Positions 53,367-61,587 of a DNA stretch of 64,000 nucleotides are shown one piece after another. The notes below the pieces were generated by a model. The model was not told the origin of the DNA, searched no databases, and was given only the letters and a program-made list of their open reading frames with translations. Within the stretch, counting starts at the first letter, position 1; each line of letters opens with the position of its first letter. The position numbers were made by a program, and so were the translations under genes. The DNA is taken from the NCBI GenBank assembly GCA_963798985.1, contig CAWCVL010000009.1, positions 310,001-374,000 on the forward strand, read 5' to 3'. The stretch comes from JACCTU01 sp963798985 (GTDB taxonomy: Bacteria > Actinomycetota > Thermoleophilia > Gaiellales > Gaiellaceae).

Positions 53367-54233
53367 GTGAACGGGTTCCCGCTACCCGGGTCGAGCAACG
53401 CCGTCGTCGCCGTGCCGGCACCGGGCGAAGGCGTCGGCTGGTGGGCCGGATCGTCGAGCGCGGCACTCGACGAGGACGGGACGTTCGTCGTCGCGTATCG
53501 CGTTCGCACCGGGGAGAAAGGACGCGGCTCGACGGTCGTCGCGCGCTCCGAGGACGGCGAGCGCTTCACGACCGTCGCCAACCTCGATCAGGCGCGCTTC
53601 GACGCGGACTCGATGGAGCGCCCTTCGCTCGTTCGCACCGCTGACGGGCGCTGGCGGCTCTACGTCTGCTCGGCTTCGCGGGCGCCGAGCAAGCATTGGT
53701 GGATCGACGTGCTCGAAGCGGACGACCCCGCCGACTTCGGCGACGCCGAGGCGCGCACCGTCTTTCCGGGCGACGAGCACACCGGCGTCAAGGACCCGCT
53801 CGTGCAGCGCGTCGACGGCGGTTGGCGCGCGTGGATCTGCTGTCACCCGCTCGACGAGCCCGACGAGGAGGACCGCATGACGACCGCGTACGCGACGAGC
53901 GCGGACGGGCTCGACTGGACGTGGCACGGAACCGTCATGACGCCGCGGCCCGGAACCTGGGATCAGCGGGGTGCTCGCGTCACCGCGGTGCTCGCTGACG
54001 GCCGCGTCGCGTACGACGGGCGTGCCTCGAAAGAAGAGAACTGGTTCGAGCGCATCGGGCTCGCGCAACTCGGCCCGGACAACACGATCGAGCAGACGAG
54101 TGACGACGCCGTCTACGACGCCCGCTACCTCGACGTCGTCCCGCTTCCTGGCGGCGGCTACCGCACCTACTACGAAGCGCGGCTACCGGACGAGAGCCAC
54201 GAGCTGCGCACCGAGCTCGTCCCGCCCGAGTAG
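53367..54233 (+). CDS. Glycosidase-like five-bladed propeller protein
   Basis: 288 residues, intact, GTG 53367 (TAGAAG 7 nt upstream, possibly leaderless). It reads GWWAGSSSAALDEDGTFVVA, TVVARSEDGERFTTVANLDQ, MERPSLVRTADGRWRLYVCS, WWIDVLEADDPADFGDAEAR, EHTGVKDPLVQRVDGGWRAW and TAYATSADGLDWTWHGTVM. The repeated ERPSLVR.DGRWRLY and G.KDPLV patterns resemble the GH43/GH32 superfamily fold of glycoside hydrolases, with Asp in KDPL. A sugar-active role is suggested, not proven. No signal peptide. Confidence 0.75.
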   Translation: MNGFPLPGSSNAVVAVPAPGEGVGWWAGSSSAALDEDGTFVVAYRVRTGEKGRGSTVVARSEDGERFTTVANLDQARFDADSMERPSLVRTADGRWRLYVCSASRAPSKHWWIDVLEADDPADFGDAEARTVFPGDEHTGVKDPLVQRVDGGWRAWICCHPLDEPDEEDRMTTAYATSADGLDWTWHGTVMTPRPGTWDQRGARVTAVLADGRVAYDGRASKEENWFERIGLAQLGPDNTIEQTSDDAVYDARYLDVVPLPGGGYRTYYEARLPDESHELRTELVPPE

Positions 54234-54367
54234 CGCTCTTCGAGGTGGCTGGCCGATCTGTACGGCGCCCCCGGGTGCCGTCGACAAAACCCGAAGACGC
54301 CGTACGCACTGGAATGCTGCGCGCTTCGAGCGCAGGAGTCTGTAACGCGTTTGGGTCAGATCCAGCG

Positions 54368-54400
54368 GCCGAGCACGCCGCGGGGGGCGGCGTGCTCGGC
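54368..54400. terminator. Hairpin between convergent genes
   Basis: Perfect 14-bp stem GCCGAGCACGCCGC/GCGGCGTGCTCGGC with loop GGGGG, between the propeller gene and the leftward PAS-LuxR gene. The remainder of 54234-54527 holds no gene. Confidence 0.75.
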
Positions 54401-54527
54401 TCGCTGGTCTGGGCTCCGAGGGCGGCCTCGTCTTCTTTTGGAGCCCGCGTCGGTGCATGGGGAGGCCAAGTCCGACGGGACACCATCGTTCCCTGCGGGG
54501 GGATGCGAGTTCCATGACCCGTCTGGG

Positions 54528-55133
54528 TCAATCGTCGAGGATGCCCTCCGCCCGGGCGACGGCCATCGCCTCGAGCCGCGAGTGAGCGTCGAGCTTCCTC
54601 AGGCTCGAGCGGACGTGGTTCCGAACCGTCTCGCGGGCGATGTGCAGCTGCTCGGCGATCTGGTCGGTCGACGCCCCGTGGGAGAGCAAGCGCAGGATCT
54701 CCACCTCGCGGGGCGTCAGCTTCGAGTGCTTCGCCGTCCGGGCCGACGTCTCCGCCGGGCGGGAGACGAGTCCGAAGACCCCGACGATCTTGTGTCCGTC
54801 GCGGAGGGGGGCCGAGCTGATCTCGATTCGGGCCTCGCTCCCGTCGGGCCTGAGGATGTTGACGCTCGCGTCCGTACTCGGGACTGTGCCGATGATCTTC
54901 TTGGTGAACTCGTCTCTCGCCCGAGGGCGGTCCGTGGACGCGACCACCTCGGTGAACCGTCGGCCGCGGGCGTCGCCCACGAGCCTCTCGGCGGCGGGGT
55001 TCAGCCAGATCAGGATTCCCTCGGGGTCGATCACGTAGGCAGGGACGTTCACGTCTCCGAGCGCACGCTCGACTCCTGCCCCGAGTCCCTTGGGAATCGG
55101 CCGGATCCCCCCTGTGCCCTGACCCTGCTCCAC
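54528..55133 (-). CDS. PAS-LuxR transcriptional regulator
   Basis: 201 residues from GTG 55133, intact (the frame is open further upstream, but the N-terminus VEQGQGTGGIRPIPKG precedes the PAS domain well). PAS: VNVPAYVIDPEGILIWLNPA, AERLVGDARGRRFTEVVAST, VNILRPDGSEARIEISSAPL and RDGHKIVGVFGLVSRPAETS. GerE/LuxR HTH: LTPREVEILRLLSHGASTDQ then IAEQLHIARETVRNHVRSSL. One-protein sensor-regulator, ligand or redox sensing unknown. It is divergent from the sigma factor gene, with ~180 nt between. Confidence 0.88.
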   Translation of the reverse strand: MEQGQGTGGIRPIPKGLGAGVERALGDVNVPAYVIDPEGILIWLNPAAERLVGDARGRRFTEVVASTDRPRARDEFTKKIIGTVPSTDASVNILRPDGSEARIEISSAPLRDGHKIVGVFGLVSRPAETSARTAKHSKLTPREVEILRLLSHGASTDQIAEQLHIARETVRNHVRSSLRKLDAHSRLEAMAVARAEGILDD

Positions 55134-55316
55134 GCCTTTCCAGCCCCCGGCGCCCACGAAATCTTTACTCGTTGCTTCTAGTCTCCGACTAGCGGGTAGG
55201 AAGGTCAAGGTGCTCGGGGCGGGAATACCCCAGAAGCGCCAGGCGTTCCCTCTTGTACGGGGCAGTGCGCACGCCGCGCGCGCCCCCTTTCTACGAACGT
55301 AAGGAGTTGAACCGAA

Positions 55317-56360
55317 CTGAGCACCCTGCTTGAAGCACCGTTTCAGGCGCTCCTGGACGAAGCCGAGGAGCGCGGACAGATCGACGAGGCCGCGATCGAG
55401 GCGTTCGCGGTCGAGCACGACCTCGACGAGGACGAGGTCGCGGCGCTTCGCGCTGAGCTCGATTCCCGCGACGTCGAGATCCTCGCCCCGGCTCCCGTCG
55501 AGGAAGTCGTCTACGAGGCCGGGCCGACCACCGGCACGGCCGACGCGCTGACCCTGTTCATGAACCGGGCCGGCCGTTACCAGCTGCTCACGGCGGCCGA
55601 GGAGGTCGCGCTCGCGAAGCTGATCGAGCGCGGCGACGCGGCGGCCAAGGAGCGGATGATCAACTCGAACCTCCGCCTCGTGGTCTCGATCGCGAAGCGC
55701 TACCAGGGCCACGGGCTGAGCCTGCTCGACCTGGTCCAGGACGGCGTGATCGGCCTGAACCGCGCGGTCGAGAAGTTCGACTGGCGGCGTGGGTTCAAGT
55801 TCTCGACCTACGCGACCTGGTGGATCCGTCAGGCCTGCCAGCGCGCGGTCTCGAACCAGTCCACCGTGATCCGCGTCCCCGTGCACGTGCACGAGCGGCG
55901 CGTGAAGATCTCCCGCGAGCGCGGAAAGCTCGAGGCCAGGCTCGGCCGCGAGCCGACGCGCGAGGAGCTCGCCGAGGCGACGCAGCTGCCACTGCAGCAC
56001 GTCGAGGAGGCACTCGACGCGGCGCAGGCGAACGTTTCGCTGAACCAGACGGTCGGCGGCGACAACGACGGCGAGCTCGGCGACCTGTTCGCCGACCAGA
56101 CGTCGGCGGACCCGTCCGAGGAGGCCGCGGATTCGTACCGGCGCCACCTCGTGCGCAAGGCGGTCGCAAAGCTGCCCGAGCGCGAGGCGCGCATCGTCAA
56201 GCTCCGGTTCGGGCTCGACGGCGAGCCGCAGTCGCTCGAGGCGATCGGCAAGGAGGTCGGGCTGACGCGCGAACGCGTGCGGCAGCTCGAGACCCAGGCC
56301 TTCGCACGCCTGCAGAACGAGCTGGCCGGCATCGCCGACGAGCTCGCAGACGCGGCCTAG
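55317..56360 (+). CDS. rpoD: Principal-type RNA polymerase sigma factor (RpoD/SigA-like)
   Basis: 347 residues if the rare CTG 55317 (10 nt after AAGGAG) is used; the true start may be lost by an indel in GTTGAACCGAACTG. Short, mostly acidic N-terminus (LSTLLEAPFQALLDEAEERG) instead of a full region 1.1. Region 1.2/2: DALTLFMNRAGRYQLLTAAE, ERMINSNLRLVVSIAKRYQG, LDLVQDGVIGLNRAVEKFDW, RGFKFSTYATWWIRQACQRA. Region 3: TREELAEATQLPLQHVEEAL. Region 4: FGLDGEPQSLEAIGKEVGLT then RERVRQLETQAFARLQNELA. A major or group-2 sigma. Confidence 0.92.
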   Translation: MSTLLEAPFQALLDEAEERGQIDEAAIEAFAVEHDLDEDEVAALRAELDSRDVEILAPAPVEEVVYEAGPTTGTADALTLFMNRAGRYQLLTAAEEVALAKLIERGDAAAKERMINSNLRLVVSIAKRYQGHGLSLLDLVQDGVIGLNRAVEKFDWRRGFKFSTYATWWIRQACQRAVSNQSTVIRVPVHVHERRVKISRERGKLEARLGREPTREELAEATQLPLQHVEEALDAAQANVSLNQTVGGDNDGELGDLFADQTSADPSEEAADSYRRHLVRKAVAKLPEREARIVKLRFGLDGEPQSLEAIGKEVGLTRERVRQLETQAFARLQNELAGIADELADAA

Positions 56361-56370
56361 GAAGCCAATA

Positions 56371-56399
56371 GATGCAGGGCCGCGTCGCGGCCCTGCATC
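56371..56399 (+). terminator. Hairpin terminator after the sigma factor gene
   Basis: Perfect 13-bp stem GATGCAGGGCCGC/GCGGCCCTGCATC with a GTC loop, 10 nt behind the stop. Confidence 0.8.
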
Positions 56400-56440
56400 A
56401 ACCCGTTGACTCGTGTGCGTCGGTGCGATATGCCATCCGC

Positions 56441-58114
56441 ATGCGCGTAGCTGCCCGCGCTGACGGTCTCTCGGCCCACGCAGTCGCCGGGACCCACGTC
56501 GTGCTCTTCGGCATGGACGTGCCAGACGACCGTGTCGACGGACTCCTGGGCTTCGCGATCAAGCGGCGCGAGCACCAGGGCCGCAAACGGACCCGCTACC
56601 TCCCGAACTTCCTCGTCTTCAAGGTGAACGACGAAGGCGATGACACGAACCACTCGAGCCTGCGGAACCCGTTCCAGGAGTTCCTCTGGGGCGACTACAC
56701 CTGCTTCCCGGACCGCGACTACACATACACGGTTTCAGCCATGTACGGCGTTCCCGGCGACGTGCGGAAGAAGTCGTCGGTCGACCTCGACGTGCGAACC
56801 GAGAGCGAGGACGACGGGACGCACGCGATCTTCTTCAACCGAGGTGTCGTCGCCTCACAGGCCTACGCGAACCGGTTCGACAACAAGCCTCCGCACGAGG
56901 TCGGACCCGAGGCCTACGAGTGGCTCTCGCGCGGCCTCTTCGAGGCGATGGACGAGTTCATCGGTCAGGCCAAGAACTCCCGGTACGCGATCCGCGCGGC
57001 GGTGTACGAGTTCACGCATCGCGACACCCTCGACGCTTTCGGCCGCGCGAGCGACCGTGGTGCCGACGTGGAGATCCTCTTCGACTGCGCCGACGTGGCC
57101 GCTCCGCCCGGCAGGAGCAACCTCACCGCTATCCGCTCGGAGGAGCTCGACGCACTCTGTGCGCGCCGGACCCAGGCAAAGATCGCGCACAACAAGTTCA
57201 TCGTCCTCCTCTACGAGGGAAAGCCGAAGGAGGTGTGGACCGGCTCGACGAACTTCACCGAAGGCGGGATCTACGGGCACTCGAACCTCGGACACATCGT
57301 CCGCAGCCCGCGGGTCGCCGCTCGTTACCTCGCGTACTGGAAGCAGCTTCGCAGCGACCCCAAGGCAGCCGTGCTCAGGGATTGGACGGAGCAGGAGACC
57401 GTCATCCCTCAAGGGCGGCCCCGTCGTCGGTCGATCACGTCCGTCTTCAGCCCTCGCCGCGGCTTCGGAGCGCTCAACTGGTACGCGCGGCTGATGGACG
57501 GTGCCGAGACCAGCGTCTTCCTCACCGGCGCGTTCGGCGTCAGCAAGGAGCTGACGGAGATCTTCAACAAGGAGAAGCCGTACCTCCGCTACCTGCTGCT
57601 GGACAAGCGGAAGGCGAACGTGCTCGCGATCGCGCGGAACCCGAGCAACCGGGTGACCGCGGGTGCGTACCTCGGGAAGGGCGGCTGGCGCCAGTGGCTG
57701 GAGGAGGTGACGACGCGCCGGCTCGGTCTCAACAACCACGTGCAGTACATCCACACGAAGTTCATGCTGATCGACCCGCTCGGCAAGGACCCGATCGTCG
57801 TCAGCGGCTCGGCGAACTTCAGCCGTCCTTCGACGAACGTGAACGACGAGAACATGCTCGTGATCCGCGGGAACACGCGCGTCGCCGACATCTACCTCGG
57901 CGAGTTCATGCGGCTTTTCACGCACTTCAGGTTCCGAGGTAAGACCGAGACCCGGGACGACGCGCCGGCGCCGGGTCCGGGCGGTCCGACCGTCACGCCC
58001 TCGAGGAGCGGCAAGAAGTACCTCTGGAACGACGACGGCTGGGCGCGGCGCTTCTACGTCAAGGACTCGCCACGCGAGAAGGAGCGGCAGCTCTTTCGAG
58101 CGCCGCTCGCCTAG
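56441..58114 (+). CDS. Phospholipase D-family protein with novel N-terminal region
   Basis: 557 residues from ATG 56441, intact. The N-terminal ~190 residues (RVAARADGLSAHAVAGTHVV then FAIKRREHQGRKRTRYLPNF) are not recognised. Two PLD motifs follow: AHNKFIVLLYEGKPKEVWTG (~residue 248; GSTNFTEGG follows) and YIHTKFMLIDPLGKDPIVVS (~436; GSANFSRPSTN follows). In the second, HxK and Asp are both present. In the first, Asp is replaced by Leu, so that half may be altered. It is probably a cytosolic PLD-like hydrolase or nuclease. The same family includes phosphodiesterases and helicase-less nucleases. Confidence 0.9.
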   Translation: MRVAARADGLSAHAVAGTHVVLFGMDVPDDRVDGLLGFAIKRREHQGRKRTRYLPNFLVFKVNDEGDDTNHSSLRNPFQEFLWGDYTCFPDRDYTYTVSAMYGVPGDVRKKSSVDLDVRTESEDDGTHAIFFNRGVVASQAYANRFDNKPPHEVGPEAYEWLSRGLFEAMDEFIGQAKNSRYAIRAAVYEFTHRDTLDAFGRASDRGADVEILFDCADVAAPPGRSNLTAIRSEELDALCARRTQAKIAHNKFIVLLYEGKPKEVWTGSTNFTEGGIYGHSNLGHIVRSPRVAARYLAYWKQLRSDPKAAVLRDWTEQETVIPQGRPRRRSITSVFSPRRGFGALNWYARLMDGAETSVFLTGAFGVSKELTEIFNKEKPYLRYLLLDKRKANVLAIARNPSNRVTAGAYLGKGGWRQWLEEVTTRRLGLNNHVQYIHTKFMLIDPLGKDPIVVSGSANFSRPSTNVNDENMLVIRGNTRVADIYLGEFMRLFTHFRFRGKTETRDDAPAPGPGGPTVTPSRSGKKYLWNDDGWARRFYVKDSPREKERQLFRAPLA

Positions 58115-58380
58115 GAGAGCGTTTCTTGCCCCTCGGGATGCGGGGCGCCGCGCGCTTGCTCGAAGAGCAACGTGACGACGGCTGAGCGAGACAAGCCCCA
58201 GGCGGCGAGGCGATCCTTCCCGCGATCGGCGACGGCCGAGTACGCGGAGCCGGACTCGCGGATGTCGACCTGCCAGCCGGACAGGTCGAGGTACTGCAGC
58301 AGCACGAAGCTGCTCAACGGGTGGGCCGCAGAAGCCACAGGAGCCGACTCAGCGTCGCTGAAGTCGGCCCCTGCTCGCAT
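58111..58380 (-). CDS. Small hypothetical protein
   Basis: 89 residues from ATG 58380 (GTG 58383 is an alternative). Reads LSSFVLLQYLDLSGWQVDIR, ESGSAYSAVADRGKDRLAAW and GLSRSAVVTLLFEQARGAPH. One amphipathic helical end. I do not recognise it. It converges on the PLD-family gene; the stops share CTAG (58111-58114). Confidence 0.5.
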   Translation of the reverse strand: MRAGADFSDAESAPVASAAHPLSSFVLLQYLDLSGWQVDIRESGSAYSAVADRGKDRLAAWGLSRSAVVTLLFEQARGAPHPEGQETLS

Positions 58381-58411
58381 CACCCGTTCGGGCCGAATCT
58401 GACTGACGCAG

Positions 58412-60466
58412 TTACGGGATGTAGGCCAGGTCCTCCCAAACCGTCGACGTGGGCGTCTCGAAGTACGGACCGGCCGCCGTGTCCGGGTCGATCGTCGTCG
58501 CGCCGTCGCTCGCGAAGAACGTCGCCATCTGCGCCTGGCCCAGCAACGCGTAGATCCCGGCTGACGCGCTCGCGATGCTCGTGATGAACCCGTGCGGGTT
58601 CTTCGGCACGGCGTTGTTCGCCGCCCAGGCGAGGTCGTTCCGGAAGACGGTCGTGCGAAGCGCAAGGCCGCCTGCCCGGATGATCGCGCTCGTCGTCGGG
58701 TTCGGCACGGTCTGGTCGCCGCGAGCGAACTGGAGGATTATCGGGCTCGTCAAGTGCGGTGCGTACGCGGCCGGGTTCGCCGACTGCTGAGCCCACTCGG
58801 TCCGGTCGATCACCTGCTGGATCGCGGACGCGCCGGGCACGGTGTCGACGAGGAGCGGCAGGTTGCGGAGCGGGATGTTCTCGTTGAAGTTCGTGAACGA
58901 CGCGTTCGGGGGCAGCACGTTGTAGACCGACGGCACCCGCGTGAAGAGCGGGATGCCAACGAGCGGGCGGAAGCTCGGCGAGAGGCGCGCGATCTCGATG
59001 ATCGGGCCGCCCGGCACGTTCACGAGACCTGCGCGAATGGCCGGCTCGACGCCGAGCAGCTGCGTTCCGTAGATCCCACCGAACGACTGGCCGCCGTAAT
59101 AGACCCTCGACGTGCTGAGGTCGCTCGCGCCGTCGCCGTCGACGTCCACGCCGGCCTGGAGCTGCCGGACGAGCTGCATGATGTCGACCACGGTCTGGCG
59201 CAACCCGTCGCGGTTGCCGATCAACGTCTGCGGAGCGGCTGCGTTGACTCCCTCCGTGGAGTCGAAGGTGCCGCTGCCGTTCTGGTCGATCGCCCGTCCG
59301 CCGGCGGGCACGGTGACGGTCCCCGTCGACGTCGTGGCGATGTACGTCCCTGCGGGCCCGAAGCCGTGGCCGACCACGTTGATCGCAACCGACGCGATGC
59401 CCGCGCGGGCGAGCGACGACGCGACCGCCCACGGCGCGCCGTTCCGGCTGTCGGTGAACCCGTGTCCAAAGATCGCGACCGGCCAGCCGCCCGCGGGCTT
59501 CGTCCCGGTGGGCGTGAAGAGCGTGAGGCCGATCGTGTTCGTCGACAGCGCCACGGGCGTCCCGGTCGCCGTCCCGTAGGCCGGGATCACTTTGCTCGCG
59601 TTCTCATAGTCGGGCGAGGAGTACGACCCGAACGCGACCGACGCGATCGAGCCTGGGAAGACCGAGAGCGCAGCGAGTGACAACGGCGAGTCGACGAAGG
59701 TCGCGGTGCCGGTCTGTCGATGCCAGACGATCGACGAGGTGGTCGCGAGCGGGAAGACCGTGCGCTCGCCTGCACTGCCGAGCGTGAACGAGACAGGCCC
59801 CGGCGACGACGCCTGGATCTGCGCGCGGATCTTCTTCGAGATCGCGGTGATCGTCTGCGTCGTGAACAGGCTCGCCGCGGCGATGTCGTCGGAGTGCACG
59901 CCGACGGCGCGGGCCATCGAAAGCCCGTCGAGCAACGCCTTGCGGTACGCCTTCAACGCCGGATCCTTCGTCTGGCCGTAGTTCAGGTCGTGGCGGAACG
60001 TCGTCGTGTCCAGCGGCGCGCCGTCCGCACCGTGGACGCCGTTCGTCACGACGAGCAGATACGTCGAGCTCTGATCGAGCTGCTCGTCGCTCTCGAAGTG
60101 GAGCGTGTTCGCCGCCGGCTCCCACACGACCTGGTTGATCCCGACCACGTGATAGCCGGGCCCGACGAGGAAGATGTTGTCGCTCGTGGCAGTCGCAAGG
60201 TCGATCAGGCCCGAGAACGGGACCGACATCCGCGGCTGGATGTTGAAACCGTCGAGCGTGTTGAGCACGTCGATGTCGGCGCAGTCGGACGGACGCACCG
60301 CACAGTTCGGCTTCGCGAGCGCGACCTGGACGCCGGTGGCCTGGCTCGCGTCCGGCGTCGTGTAGAGGTTGCTTGGGAAGGGCTGACCTGCCGAAGCGGC
60401 GAGGGCGGCTGTGGGCAGGACGAGTGCGACGACTGCGAGCAGCGCCGCGCGGCGGAGAATGCGCAA
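58412..60466 (-). CDS. Large secreted lipase-like alpha/beta hydrolase
   Basis: 684 residues, intact, TTG 60466 with GAAAGGGG upstream. Signal peptide LRILRRAALLAVVALVLPTA. N-terminal domain of the virulence-lipase (VolA-like) type: DGFNIQPRMSVPFSGLIDLA, FLVGPGYHVVGINQVVWEPA, YLLVVTNGVHGADGAPLDTT. Ser hydrolase part: GWPVAIFGHGFTDSRNGAPW (oxyanion), ARVYYGGQSFGGIYGTQLLG-type elbow (here SRVYYGGQSFGGIYGTQLLG, Ser in GQSFGG) and LQFARGDQTVPNPTTSAIIR (Asp region). Probably an extracellular lipase or esterase; substrate unproven. A DGDGASD motif (VDVDGDGASDLST) could bind calcium. Confidence 0.88.
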   Translation of the reverse strand: MRILRRAALLAVVALVLPTAALAASAGQPFPSNLYTTPDASQATGVQVALAKPNCAVRPSDCADIDVLNTLDGFNIQPRMSVPFSGLIDLATATSDNIFLVGPGYHVVGINQVVWEPAANTLHFESDEQLDQSSTYLLVVTNGVHGADGAPLDTTTFRHDLNYGQTKDPALKAYRKALLDGLSMARAVGVHSDDIAAASLFTTQTITAISKKIRAQIQASSPGPVSFTLGSAGERTVFPLATTSSIVWHRQTGTATFVDSPLSLAALSVFPGSIASVAFGSYSSPDYENASKVIPAYGTATGTPVALSTNTIGLTLFTPTGTKPAGGWPVAIFGHGFTDSRNGAPWAVASSLARAGIASVAINVVGHGFGPAGTYIATTSTGTVTVPAGGRAIDQNGSGTFDSTEGVNAAAPQTLIGNRDGLRQTVVDIMQLVRQLQAGVDVDGDGASDLSTSRVYYGGQSFGGIYGTQLLGVEPAIRAGLVNVPGGPIIEIARLSPSFRPLVGIPLFTRVPSVYNVLPPNASFTNFNENIPLRNLPLLVDTVPGASAIQQVIDRTEWAQQSANPAAYAPHLTSPIILQFARGDQTVPNPTTSAIIRAGGLALRTTVFRNDLAWAANNAVPKNPHGFITSIASASAGIYALLGQAQMATFFASDGATTIDPDTAAGPYFETPTSTVWEDLAYIP

Positions 60467-60599
60467 GAGAGCCCCTTTCGAAGACTGGTAGGGCGACGCT
60501 ACTCCTCTCCCGGCCGGTCGGCAACGAGGGTCGGGAGCCCCCGTTTCTTTACCGGTTTCCCAGCTTCTTCTTAGGGACGGTGCTGATACTGCTTCCCGG

Positions 60600-61571
60600 A
60601 TGACGTCTCGGCGCCGGTCTGCTTCCCTCCTCGTCGCCCTCGTGGCTGCCTTGGCCCTCGCGACAGGCGCCGGCGCCGAGATCGTCACCAAAGCCGACTC
60701 CGAAGGCCGCACGATCACCTTCGACGTGCAGGCGCCGGGCGTCGACGTCGACTGGTACGCCGCGCTCCTCCGCGCCGCGGCCCACGGCGACGAGATCACC
60801 CGCGTGACGATCCGCATCGTCCCGGAGGAGCAAGTGCCGATGCTTTGCGGCGCCGCTGCGGCCGCCTGCTACTCACCCGGCAGGAACGGCGGCAGGATCG
60901 TCGTGCCGGCAGGCAAAGACCTCAGGGTCGCGAGCACGTTCCTGCACGAGTACGGCCACCACCTCGACCGCGCGTGGAGCGTGAGCAGCGTCCCGGAACT
61001 GAACGGGACGCCGGTCTGGTGGCAGCTCCGCGGCATGGCCACGCTCTTCCAGCAGGGCACCGTGTCGTTCGACTACTCACGCGGCTGGAGCCGCAGCATC
61101 GGTGAGATCTTCGCCGAGGACTACGCGTGGATCCACATCCAGTATCAGCACGCGATTCCGTGGCTCGCGCCGCCGGACGACGCGCTTCGCACCGCCATGT
61201 TCGCGGAGCTCGGCGGCCAGCCGACGACCCAGTTCCCCGAGATTCCGGCGGCCGGCCCGCTCGTGATCAACCGCAGCGGCACGCTCGCCGCCAGGCGCTC
61301 CCAGGTCGTGCCGTTCGGTCTGCTTGGCCCGGGCCGCCGCGTCACCTTCACGGCGACGGTCAACCGCCCCACCCGCGCCGGGACCCGTGCGCGGATCGAC
61401 GTCACGTGCAACGGCACGCGCGTCGCTAGCCAGACGTTCACGAAGGGCCGCTCGACGCGCACCATCAACGTGCCGAACCTCGGCCCCGGCGAGTGCAGCG
61501 CGCGGCTCGTCAGCACGGCGGGCGTACGGCTGACGTACACGCTTCGCCTGCGGCTCGCAGTCGAGGCCTAA
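60600..61571 (+). CDS. Secreted HExxH metallopeptidase-like protein, paralogue 2
   Basis: 323 residues, intact, ATG 60600. Signal peptide ASLLVALVAALALATGAGAE. Zinc motif STFLHEYGHHLDRAWSVSS (~residues 116-121), then RSIGEIFAEDYAWIHIQYQH ~47 residues later with a likely Glu ligand. A Cys pair precedes it (MLCGAAAAACYSPG). A C-terminal beta-rich domain (VTFTATVNRPTRAGTRARID; GTRVASQTFTKGRSTRTINV) follows. It shares the motif order of the protein at 18970-20079 (also C-xx-xx-C before the motif and GE[IV]FAE after). No obvious propeptide. Substrate unknown. Confidence 0.72.
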   Translation: MTSRRRSASLLVALVAALALATGAGAEIVTKADSEGRTITFDVQAPGVDVDWYAALLRAAAHGDEITRVTIRIVPEEQVPMLCGAAAAACYSPGRNGGRIVVPAGKDLRVASTFLHEYGHHLDRAWSVSSVPELNGTPVWWQLRGMATLFQQGTVSFDYSRGWSRSIGEIFAEDYAWIHIQYQHAIPWLAPPDDALRTAMFAELGGQPTTQFPEIPAAGPLVINRSGTLAARRSQVVPFGLLGPGRRVTFTATVNRPTRAGTRARIDVTCNGTRVASQTFTKGRSTRTINVPNLGPGECSARLVSTAGVRLTYTLRLRLAVEA

Positions 61572-61575
61572 GAAG

Positions 61576-61581
61576 TACATT
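61576..61581 (+). promoter_or_regulatory. -10-like box (TACATT) of the dienelactone hydrolase gene
   Basis: TACATT lies 6 nt before GTG 61588, a leaderless layout directly behind the stop of the metallopeptidase gene. Confidence 0.4.
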
Positions 61582-61587
61582 CCCGGC

